Origin: Planctomycetota bacterium
Lineage (GTDB): Bacteria; Planctomycetota; B15-G4
Length of the DNA stretch: 7,954 nucleotides
NCBI GenBank assembly: GCA_003644265.1
Contig: QNBX01000183.1
Coordinates: 1-7,954 of the forward strand
Direction: 5' to 3'
Shown here in pieces: positions 1 through 7,954 of this stretch. How positions within the stretch are numbered: the stretch's first letter is position 1; each line of letters opens with the position of its first letter. The notes under the pieces are model-generated. The model did no database searches. It saw only the letters and a program-made list of their open reading frames with translations, and had not been told where the DNA came from. A program made the translations under genes and the position numbers.

Positions 1-24
1 CCTGCACAGCGCCCGCTCCGTGCT

Positions 25-1638
25 TCAGCCCTTCAGTCCCTCGCCGTACAGCTCCACCTGGATGGTGAAGCGCGGCATCTTCTTGTTGCGCGGCATGTTG
101 TCGAGGCTGAACTCGATGGTCCAGGCCTTGCCCTTGCCCTTGTCGGCCATGACCGCCGGCGACTTGGCCTGCTCGCGCGCGTCGGGCAGCAGCGTGTAGC
201 CCACCACGGCGCTGTTGACGTTGTAGAAGAGGATCACGTCCTTGTCCTGCGGGAACTCGATGTCCTCGATGATCGAGGCCACGTTCACGCCGGGCCAGGG
301 AGCCGATGCGCCCGCAGGGCCGCCGGCCGCGTCATCCACGGGCGGGGGGGTGGGCTCTTCGTTCTTCTTGCTGGAACCGTTCTTCTTCTCGGCCTTGCGC
401 TTGGCCTTGTGGGCCTTGCTCTCGCCGATGCCCTTGTAGGCCAACAGGTAGTCGCCAGGCGGGAGCACGGGCTTCTGCAGCGACTCACTGGTGGTGAGGA
501 TGCCCAAGGTCACCGGCTCGTCGCGCGAAACCTTGCGCAGCTTGGACAGGCCCGAGCCCTTCCTGGCCGCGGGGTGCGCGAAGGTCAGGTAGCGGTGGCC
601 CGTGATGATCGAGGTGTCATCGACGAGGTAGGTCGTGAGCTCCTCGGAGACCACGTCGCTCAGGTCGAGCCCGGAGATGCCGACCACGGCCGGCGGCAGC
701 AGGCGCGAGTAGCTGTGGGTGATGACGTCCACGCCCGGCTGGGCCGAGAGCGCGGCCCGGAACCCCAGGCTGGCGTCGTTCTCGCTGGGGTGCACGGACA
801 TCCGCATGTCGATGCGCATGTCGTTGCGCGCCGTGGCGAAGCTGCCTCCCTTGGCCACCTTGAACGAGCGGTTGAACTCAGGCGAGATGCTCTTGCTCTT
901 GCGGCTGCTGTTCTTGCGCCAGGGCTCGAAGCCGTCGAAGGCGCTGTAGGGCGAGTTGACCCACTCCCAGACGTTGCCGCACATGTCGAGCGCGCCGAAG
1001 GCGCTGGCGCCGTCAGGGAAGCTGCCCACGGCCACGGGCGCGGAGGGGATGGCCGACGAGTTCTGGCTCTTGGACGCGTCCCAGTTCTCGCCCCAGGGGT
1101 ACTTGCGTGCGTCCGCGCTGCCGCGGGCGGCCAGGGTCCACTCTGCTTCGGTGGGCAAGCGCTTTCCGGCCCAGGCCAGGTAGTCCATGACGTCGGCAAA
1201 GGAGACGTTGGTGATGGGCAGCAGCTCGCCACCCTCGGGGATCTCGGTCCCGCCCCAGCAGTAATCTGCTACGTATTCGCTCGGCTCGCGACCGGTGGCA
1301 TCCAGGAAGATCTTCCACTGGAGGCTGGTGATCTCGGTGCGGTCGATGTGGAAGGCCTCGACGTTGACGATGTGCCGGGGCACCTCCGCCATGTACTGAG
1401 CGATGAGATCGTCGTTCTTGTCACCGAGGTACTCGATGTCGTCTCTCGAGGTGCCCACGCTCACTTCGCCGGCGGGCACGGAGAGCATGCCGGCGGTGGG
1501 GTCGGTGGACCGGATGGACGACGTACGCAGCTCGCGCGTGCCGTCGTTCAGCATGGCGAGGGCGGTGGTCTGGGCGCGGGCTGTGGTCGCGGGGAAGAAG
1601 GCGGCCACAGCGATCGGCACGAGCAGGGCGTATCTCAC
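25..1638 (-). CDS. Secreted SUMF1/FGE-fold protein, probably non-catalytic, with unknown C-terminal domain
   Basis: The protein is 537 aa from a GTG start. I chose GTG at 1638 because it opens directly on a signal peptide (RYALLVPIAVAAFF, then ARA before Gln at residues 21-23) and has GGAG/GAG 7-12 nt upstream. The frame stays open to 1887, but that extension reads through a promoter and a hairpin and looks non-coding. Residues about 52-296 carry the FGE-sulfatase/SUMF1 signatures: VPAGEVSVGT, the H89-to-T105 region, KRLPTEAEW (159-167), YPWGENWD (180-187), DMCGNVWEW (218-226), KGGSF (263-267) and LGFRAA (291-296). True formylglycine-generating enzymes carry two active-site cysteines just after GGSF. 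Here those positions are Thr269 and Met274, so sulfatase activation is unlikely, and a ligand-binding or structural role outside the cytoplasm is more plausible. Residues about 300-537 match nothing I recognise and are split by a Lys-rich, Pro-ending low-complexity stretch (about 407-434). The fold call is firm; function is unknown. Confidence 0.85.
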   Translation of the reverse strand: MRYALLVPIAVAAFFPATTARAQTTALAMLNDGTRELRTSSIRSTDPTAGMLSVPAGEVSVGTSRDDIEYLGDKNDDLIAQYMAEVPRHIVNVEAFHIDRTEITSLQWKIFLDATGREPSEYVADYCWGGTEIPEGGELLPITNVSFADVMDYLAWAGKRLPTEAEWTLAARGSADARKYPWGENWDASKSQNSSAIPSAPVAVGSFPDGASAFGALDMCGNVWEWVNSPYSAFDGFEPWRKNSSRKSKSISPEFNRSFKVAKGGSFATARNDMRIDMRMSVHPSENDASLGFRAALSAQPGVDVITHSYSRLLPPAVVGISGLDLSDVVSEELTTYLVDDTSIITGHRYLTFAHPAARKGSGLSKLRKVSRDEPVTLGILTTSESLQKPVLPPGDYLLAYKGIGESKAHKAKRKAEKKNGSSKKNEEPTPPPVDDAAGGPAGASAPWPGVNVASIIEDIEFPQDKDVILFYNVNSAVVGYTLLPDAREQAKSPAVMADKGKGKAWTIEFSLDNMPRNKKMPRFTIQVELYGEGLKG

Positions 1639-1650
1639 GATCTTGCTCAG

Positions 1651-1654
1651 CTCC
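1651..1654 (-). promoter_or_regulatory. Weak Shine-Dalgarno supporting the GTG start at 1638
   Basis: The minus strand reads GGAG at 1654-1651, 12 nt before the GTG, with a second GAG at 1648-1646, 7 nt before it. Neither is strong. The signal peptide that begins at this GTG is the main reason for choosing it. Confidence 0.4.
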
Positions 1655-1656
1655 GA

Positions 1657-1665
1657 GGGGGGGGG
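1657..1665 (-). repeat. C9 homopolymer tract just upstream of the start codon
   Basis: Nine consecutive G on the plus strand (C on the minus strand) lie 18 nt upstream of the chosen GTG start at 1638. If translation starts at the GTG the tract is in the untranslated leader. If an upstream in-frame ATG (for example 1797) were used, slippage here would throw the gene out of frame. It is the longest G/C homopolymer I noticed in the window. Confidence 0.8.
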
Positions 1666-1714
1666 CAGATGTCTCAGTCCTGCATTCCGCGCCGGCAGCT
1701 CTCGGAACCCGTAG

Positions 1715-1762
1715 AAAAAAAGGCCCGGACCGCTGTCTCGGTCACGAGAGCGGGCTTGGGCC
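1715..1762 (-). terminator. Hairpin plus U7 inside the leader: possible attenuator or intrinsic terminator
   Basis: On the minus strand GCCCG (1755-1751) can pair with CGGGC (1727-1723), and GACCG (1743-1739) with CGGTC (1732-1728). The 3' arm is then paired without interruption over 1732-1723, one base before seven T (1721-1715). The outer GGCCC (1762-1758) can alternatively pair with GGGCC (1726-1722), directly against the T run. TCTCG (1749-1745) with CGAGA (1740-1736) competes with the GACCG stem. This is the only stem followed by a T run that I noticed in the window. It lies between the predicted promoter and the GTG start, so on the minus strand it would act as a leader terminator or attenuator. 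The pairings are seen directly; the role is inference. Confidence 0.45.
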
Positions 1763-1802
1763 ACAGGCTGCCGAAAGACGGGTTGACGGGCATGCATCAA
1801 CA

Positions 1803-1825
1803 CCGGAACGTTAGCGTTTTGCCGG
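1803..1825. promoter_or_regulatory. Imperfect dyad near the predicted minus-strand transcription start
   Basis: CCGG-AACG (1803-1810), a TTAG loop (1811-1814), CGTT (1815-1818), then TTG and CCGG (1822-1825) form an imperfect inverted repeat. It overlaps the expected transcription start (around 1823) of the minus-strand promoter, where repressor operators are often found. Only the symmetry is seen; operator function is a guess. Confidence 0.25.
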
Positions 1826-1829
1826 CGAG

Positions 1830-1857
1830 ACTGTAACGGAATCGCCATATCCGTCAA
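1830..1857 (-). promoter_or_regulatory. Predicted sigma70-like promoter for the SUMF1-fold gene
   Basis: The minus strand reads TTGACG (1857-1852, 5 of 6 consensus bases), a 16-bp spacer, then TACAGT (1835-1830, 4 of 6). Transcription would start near 1823 and give a leader of about 185 nt before the GTG at 1638. The surrounding sequence is noticeably more AT-rich than the coding regions. The match is by eye, and one such match could arise by chance. Confidence 0.45.
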
Positions 1858-1901
1858 CCGCCCAACAGGCCCCCTGCGCTCCCGCATGGGGCTCTTGACC
1901 C

Positions 1902-2921
1902 ATGACCGAAGACGTCTCCCCGAGCCTCCCTCCCGTGAACGCCGAGGGGCTGCTGAGCTGGACCATCACCGCCGAGGAAGGAGGCTCCCGAATCGATCGG
2001 GTGTTGGGGCGCTTGTTGGCCCCAGACTACTCTCGATCGTATCTTTCCGCGCTGATTTCGGAGGGAGCCATCACGCTGGACGAGCGCGTCGTGAAGCCCA
2101 ATTTCCGGGTCACGGAGGGCGTGCAGGTGCGCGGGGATCTGGGTCGTCCGGCCTCGTCCATGCCTGCGCCTGAGGCCATGGAGCTGGAGATCCTGCACGA
2201 CGACGAGGCCGTGATCGTGGTGAACAAGCCCGTGGGGGTGGTGATCCATCCGGGCACGGGCTCGCTCAGCGGCACCCTGGTCAACGGACTGCTGGATCGT
2301 TACCCCGAGTTGGCCGTGGTGGGGCGCGCCGACCGGCCGGGGATCGTGCACCGCCTCGACCGCGAGACCTCCGGCGTCATGGTGGTGGCTCGCACCAACG
2401 AGTCGGCGCGCTCGCTGGTGAACCAGTTCAAATCCAAGCTGGTCAAGAAGGAGTACACCGCCATCGTCTGGGGCGAGATGCCCTTCGACAGCGACTGGAT
2501 CGACCAACCGCTCGGGCAACATCCGCGCCGGCCCAAGATCCGGGCCGTGGTGCGTGAGGGCGGCCAGGCCGCCTCGACCTTCTATGAGGTCAAGCGCCGG
2601 CTGGGCGTGGCCTCGCTGGTGTCGGCCTACCCACGCACGGGGCGCACGCACCAGATCCGCGTGCACCTGGACCACGTGGGCTACCCCATCGTGGGCGACC
2701 CGCAGTACGGCCAGAACACCCAGGTGCAGTGGCGCCGCTGGTGCGAGAAGTTGGCCCAGGCCGAGCGCCGCGTGCCCCTGCTCTCGCGCTGCGCATTGCA
2801 CGCCCGATCGCTCAGCTTCCAGCACCCGCTGACCGAACAGGAGGTGAACTTCCAGGCGCCCATGCCGGCCGACATGGCCGACCTGCTCGAGGTGCTGGAG
2901 GCGGAGGCGGCCGGGCGCTGA
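1902..2921 (+). CDS. rluD: RluA/RluD-family 23S rRNA pseudouridine synthase
   Basis: The 339-aa protein has the length and layout of RluD, which in E. coli isomerises U1911, U1915 and U1917 in helix 69 of 23S rRNA during late large-subunit assembly in the cytoplasm. Residues about 20-80 form an S4-like RNA-binding domain (GSRIDRVLGRLL, then SALISEGAITLD). The catalytic domain follows, with VVNKPVGVVIHPG (106-118), the signature HRLDRETSG (150-158) whose Asp153 is the expected nucleophile, and YPRTGRTHQIRVHL (243-256). ALHARSLSFQHP (298-309) closes the fold. ATG 1902 is preceded only by GGGG about 11 nt upstream, so the start is moderately certain; the S4 domain is complete from it. It is divergent from the SUMF1-fold gene and 74 bp ahead of the mutase. 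The family is certain; the exact member (RluD rather than another large-subunit synthase) rests on the S4 domain and general similarity. Confidence 0.92.
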   Translation: MTEDVSPSLPPVNAEGLLSWTITAEEGGSRIDRVLGRLLAPDYSRSYLSALISEGAITLDERVVKPNFRVTEGVQVRGDLGRPASSMPAPEAMELEILHDDEAVIVVNKPVGVVIHPGTGSLSGTLVNGLLDRYPELAVVGRADRPGIVHRLDRETSGVMVVARTNESARSLVNQFKSKLVKKEYTAIVWGEMPFDSDWIDQPLGQHPRRPKIRAVVREGGQAASTFYEVKRRLGVASLVSAYPRTGRTHQIRVHLDHVGYPIVGDPQYGQNTQVQWRRWCEKLAQAERRVPLLSRCALHARSLSFQHPLTEQEVNFQAPMPADMADLLEVLEAEAAGR

Positions 2922-2933
2922 CGGCCTTGCCTC

Positions 2934-2948
2934 CGACGGGCTCCGTCG
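2934..2948 (+). terminator. Short GC hairpin after rluD, no T run
   Basis: CGACGG (2934-2939), a GCT loop and CCGTCG (2943-2948) form a 6-bp stem 12 nt after the rluD stop. No T tract follows, so it is not a classical intrinsic terminator. It might slow polymerase or protect an mRNA 3' end. Confidence 0.2.
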
Positions 2949-2995
2949 CGGAAGCTGGGTGCGCCCCCTCTCAGCCCCCGAGCGAGTTGCTCGCC

Positions 2996-4648
<1,653 letters not shown>

Positions 4649-4665
4649 AGCGCGTCCTCTGAACC

Positions 4666-4671
4666 AAGGAG
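4666..4671 (+). promoter_or_regulatory. Strong Shine-Dalgarno for the epimerase
   Basis: AAGGAG lies 8 nt before ATG 4680, in the 31-bp gap after the mutase stop. It fixes the epimerase start and, with the short gap, supports co-transcription with the mutase. Confidence 0.8.
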
Positions 4672-4679
4672 CGAGCAGC

Positions 4680-5084
4680 ATGACCACCCGCCTGGCCCAC
4701 CTGGGCATCGCCGTGCAGGCCCACGAGCATGTGCTCACGTTCTGGCGCGACCTGCTGGGGCTCGAGCTGGAGCTCAGCGAGCACGTGGCCTCCGAAGGCG
4801 TGGCCGTGGCCATGCTGCGCCTCGGCGCGGGCAGCGGCTGCATCGAGCTGCTCCAGCCCGACCCCGGCGACAACGCGGTGGCGAAGTTCCTCGCCAAGCG
4901 CGGCCCCGGCGTCCATCACGTGGCGCTGCTGGTGGACGACCTGCCCGGGCTCATGGCGCGCATGCAGGCCGCCGGTGTGCTCCTGCTGGACGAGGCGCCG
5001 CGGCCGGGCGCCCACGGGACCCAGGTGGCCTTCGTGCACCCCAAGAGCGCCGGCGGCGTGCTGGTGGAGCTGGTGCAGGAGTGA
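4680..5084 (+). CDS. mce: Methylmalonyl-CoA epimerase
   Basis: The 134-aa protein is a single vicinal-oxygen-chelate (glyoxalase-like) unit of the usual epimerase length. It would interconvert (2S)- and (2R)-methylmalonyl-CoA in the cytoplasm, supplying the isomer that the adjacent mutase accepts. The N-terminal repeat begins RLAHLGIAV, with His7 as the first expected metal ligand. CIELLQP (54-60) is the conserved strand before the second repeat, which begins GVHHVALLVDDL (77-88), with His80 as the next ligand. The end, FVHPKSAGGVLVELVQE (118-134), gives the Glu130 ligand. These positions match the His/His/Glu part of the metal site in characterised epimerases. The tight coupling to the mutase makes the assignment much safer than sequence alone, since glyoxalase I and related dioxygenases share the fold. 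Confidence 0.93.
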   Translation: MTTRLAHLGIAVQAHEHVLTFWRDLLGLELELSEHVASEGVAVAMLRLGAGSGCIELLQPDPGDNAVAKFLAKRGPGVHHVALLVDDLPGLMARMQAAGVLLLDEAPRPGAHGTQVAFVHPKSAGGVLVELVQE

Positions 5085-5103
5085 GCGCCCGGGGACTGGG
5101 CGC
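5085..5103 (+). terminator. GC hairpin abutting the epimerase stop, no T run
   Basis: GCGCCC (5085-5090), a 7-nt loop and GGGCGC (5098-5103) start at the base right after the TGA. The rest of the 201-bp gap to the next start is GC-rich with no recognisable promoter or T tract. This may end or attenuate the mutase-epimerase transcript before the dehydrogenase gene, but the evidence is weak. Confidence 0.3.
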
Positions 5104-5285
5104 CGGCGCTGCCTCGGCTCGTACGTGCCGGGGCGGATCGCCTCGGCCCTGATGCCCCGCGGCCGCGAACTCATCGCGCCGTCTGTCGCCCCTCGCCGGG
5201 ACGCCGGGCCATTTGCCACGATGCAGGCTCCGCGACGGCACAGGCCGTGGCGCGCGCCCCCGACACCACACAGGCTCCGGATAAG

Positions 5286-7058
<1,773 letters not shown>

Positions 7059-7059
7059 T

Positions 7060-7075
7060 CGCCCGCGGCCGGGCG
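7060..7075 (+). terminator. GC hairpin just after the icd stop, no T run
   Basis: CGCCCG (7060-7065), a CGGC loop and CGGGCG (7070-7075) make a 6-bp stem 1 nt after the TAG. It sits in the 44-bp gap before the sigma factor. Without a T run it is a poor terminator, so read-through into the sigma gene is likely. Confidence 0.25.
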
Positions 7076-7089
7076 GCGCTCCACCCGGC

Positions 7090-7095
7090 GGAGGA
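7090..7095 (+). promoter_or_regulatory. Strong Shine-Dalgarno for the sigma factor
   Basis: GGAGGA lies 7 nt before ATG 7103. It decides this start over the longer in-frame reading that extends back to 6794 inside icd. Confidence 0.8.
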
Positions 7096-7102
7096 AGCTG
7101 CC

Positions 7103-7786
7103 ATGAGCGACGCCCGCGATCAGGTCACGCGGCTGCTGGCCATCGTGGCCGGACGGCCGCTGTCGGAGGAGCCCGATGCGTGCGGCGCCGCGCGCGGCGG
7201 CGATGCCGCGGACCCCAGCGACCCCAGCGACCCCGCCGTCGCCCGCGAGGCGCTGCTCGCTCTGGTCTACGACGAGCTGCGTGTCCTGGCCCAGCGGCGC
7301 ATGAACTCCGAGCGCGGGGGGCACACGCTGCAGGCCACGGCCCTGGTGCACGAGGCCTGGATGCGGCTGGCGGGCACCGAGCGCATGCAGTGGAGCAGCC
7401 GCCGGCACTTCTTCGGCGCGGCGGCGGAGGCCATGCGGCGCGTGCTGGTGGACCACGCGCGCAAGCTGCGCACGGCCAAGCGCGGGGGCGGTGCGGCGCG
7501 CGTCTCGCTGAGCCTGGCTGACATGGAGGTGGACAGCCAGCCCGAGCGGCTGCTGGCGCTGAACGAGGCGCTGGACACGCTGGAGGCCGAGGACGCCCGC
7601 GCGGCGGAGGTGGCGCGGCTGCGCTGGTTCGCCGGGCTGGAGGTCAAGCAGGTGGCGTCCGCGCTCGAGTGCTCGGAGCGTACGGTCATGCGCGAGTGGG
7701 CCTTTGCCAAGGCGCGGCTCTCCGAGCTGCTGGGCGACGACGAGCCCACCGACGGGGGGCCCGCCACTGACGACCCCGGGAGCTGA
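7103..7786 (+). CDS. ECF-type RNA polymerase sigma factor (Sig-70_X6 / TIGR02999-like)
   Basis: The 227-aa protein has the two-domain layout of extracytoplasmic-function sigma factors. Sigma region 2 spans about 48-125, with LLALVYDELRVLAQRRM (51-67), GHTLQATALVHEAWMRL (73-89), RRHFFGAAAEAMRRVLVDHA (100-119) and KRGGG (126-130). This pattern is typical of the Sig-70_X6 group common in Planctomycetota and Acidobacteriota. Region 4 covers about 150-210, with the helix-turn-helix in VKQVASALECSERTVMREWA (181-200). The first 47 residues are a poorly conserved extension that includes a DPSDPSDP run from a 9-bp repeat, and the last 17 are acidic. No anti-sigma gene is adjacent. A probable kinase gene starts 6 bp downstream, a frequent partner for this sigma group, so control by phosphorylation is an inference from context. 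Its promoter targets cannot be read from the sequence. Confidence 0.9.
   Translation: MSDARDQVTRLLAIVAGRPLSEEPDACGAARGGDAADPSDPSDPAVAREALLALVYDELRVLAQRRMNSERGGHTLQATALVHEAWMRLAGTERMQWSSRRHFFGAAAEAMRRVLVDHARKLRTAKRGGGAARVSLSLADMEVDSQPERLLALNEALDTLEAEDARAAEVARLRWFAGLEVKQVASALECSERTVMREWAFAKARLSELLGDDEPTDGGPATDDPGS
7211..7237 (+). repeat. Short 9-bp tandem repeat within the sigma factor N-terminus
   Basis: GACCCCAGC occurs twice in a row (7211-7228) followed by the variant GACCCCGCC (7229-7237), coding DPSDPSDPA in the non-conserved N-terminal extension. Copy-number change would stay in frame. Confidence 0.7.
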
Positions 7787-7792
7787 GCTGTC

Positions 7793-7954
7793 GTGGCCGA
7801 CCCACGCGAGAAAGACCTGCTGTGCGACGCCCTCGACCTGCCGGCCGACGAGCGCGAGGCGTTCCTCGAGTCGGCCTGCGCGGGCGACCAGAGCTTGCGC
7901 GCGCGGGTGGCCGCATTGCTCAGCGCCCACAGCGAGGCCGTCAGCGCCCACAGC
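7793..7954 (+). CDS. Probable Ser/Thr protein kinase, N-terminal fragment (runs off the window)
   Basis: Only 54 codons are visible, open to the window edge. They read from GTG 7793, 6 bp after the sigma factor stop, with GGGAG about 10 nt upstream. The segment with ALDLPADEREAFLESACAGD (13-32) and SLRARVAALLSAH (34-46) is the short helical leader often found before the kinase domain in PknB-like proteins encoded beside Sig-70_X6 sigma factors in Planctomycetota and Acidobacteriota. No kinase motif is visible yet, so the call rests on this leader plus the neighbour. The same leader could precede another effector domain. If it is a kinase, it would probably be a membrane-anchored receptor kinase with a C-terminal sensor part, which cannot be seen here. 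Confidence 0.65.
   Translation, partial: MADPREKDLLCDALDLPADEREAFLESACAGDQSLRARVAALLSAHSEAVSAHS
7921..7954 (+). repeat. 21-bp-period repeat at the start of the kinase-like gene
   Basis: CAGCGCCCACAGC occurs at 7921-7933 and again at 7942-7954, giving SAHS-EAV-SAHS in frame. The window ends inside the second copy, so the true copy number is unknown. Confidence 0.6.

Larger units (their letters stand above)
1781..1859. repeat. Perfect 9-bp inverted repeat in the divergent intergenic region
   Basis: GGTTGACGG at 1781-1789 recurs as its reverse complement CCGTCAACC at 1851-1859, separated by 61 bp. The right arm contains the -35-like TTGACG of the minus-strand promoter. The left arm carries the same hexamer facing rluD, but I see no matching -10 for it. 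A smaller GTTGA/TCAAC dyad (1782-1786 with 1797-1801) overlaps the left arm and surrounds a GCATGC palindrome. It could be a paired protein-binding site or just shared -35-like sequence. Confidence 0.5.

Noticed and set aside
242..439. Small plus-strand frame whose C-terminus looks like a membrane helix
   Set aside because: The hydrophobic Phe/Leu run is simply the antisense of the Lys-rich segment of the SUMF1-fold protein.
25..1638. Active formylglycine-generating enzyme (sulfatase activator)
   Set aside because: Both catalytic cysteines are replaced (Thr269, Met274) and no sulfatase gene is nearby.
1783..1788. TTGACG facing rluD as a plus-strand -35 box
   Set aside because: No acceptable -10 hexamer is found at 16-18 bp; the sequence there is GGAACGTT.
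409..1836. 475-aa plus-strand open frame opposite the SUMF1-fold gene
   Set aside because: It mirrors a gene with clear family motifs, has low-complexity composition, and ends in the promoter region.
1639..1887. Longer N-terminus for the SUMF1-fold protein (in-frame ATGs at 1848 and 1797)
   Set aside because: The extension is Arg-rich, hides the signal peptide internally, and overlaps a promoter and hairpin. ATG 1848 would lie upstream of the predicted transcription start. ATG 1797 cannot be fully excluded.

Overview
The window is GC-rich (roughly 70% by eye), densely coded bacterial chromosome with no sign of phage, transposon, CRISPR or tRNA/rRNA content. The gene mix is a secreted SUMF1-fold protein, an ECF sigma factor of the 'Sig-70_X6' type paired with the start of what looks like a Ser/Thr kinase, and a two-subunit-type methylmalonyl-CoA mutase. 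It suggests a large-genome environmental lineage such as Planctomycetota, Myxococcota, Acidobacteriota or a relative. That placement is inference from gene content, not phylogeny.

Layout: on the minus strand, 25-1638 encodes a secreted, catalytically unlikely SUMF1/formylglycine-generating-enzyme-fold protein with an unrecognised C-terminal domain. It is read from a divergent intergenic region (1639-1901) that holds a good sigma70-like promoter, several inverted repeats, a hairpin followed by seven T residues, and a C9 tract, all upstream of the chosen GTG start. On the plus strand follow rluD (23S rRNA pseudouridine synthase, 1902-2921), the methylmalonyl-CoA mutase large subunit (2996-4648), methylmalonyl-CoA epimerase (4680-5084), an NADP-type isocitrate dehydrogenase fused to a C-terminal CBS-domain pair (5286-7058), an ECF sigma factor (7103-7786), and the N-terminus of a probable Ser/Thr kinase running off the end (7793-7954).

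How they work together: the mutase and epimerase are consecutive and tightly spaced, and together convert (2S)-methylmalonyl-CoA to succinyl-CoA, feeding propionyl-CoA carbon into the TCA cycle. The mutase lacks a B12-binding domain and no small subunit is encoded here, so it needs a partner from elsewhere. Isocitrate dehydrogenase lies next on the same strand and is a TCA enzyme. Its CBS pair, which keeps the usual ribose-contact residues, predicts allosteric control by an adenine nucleotide, and this fusion is the most notable feature of the window. The sigma factor and kinase gene form a typical signalling pair that may or may not be transcribed with the metabolic genes. Long antisense ORFs across nearly every gene are GC-driven shadows and were left out.
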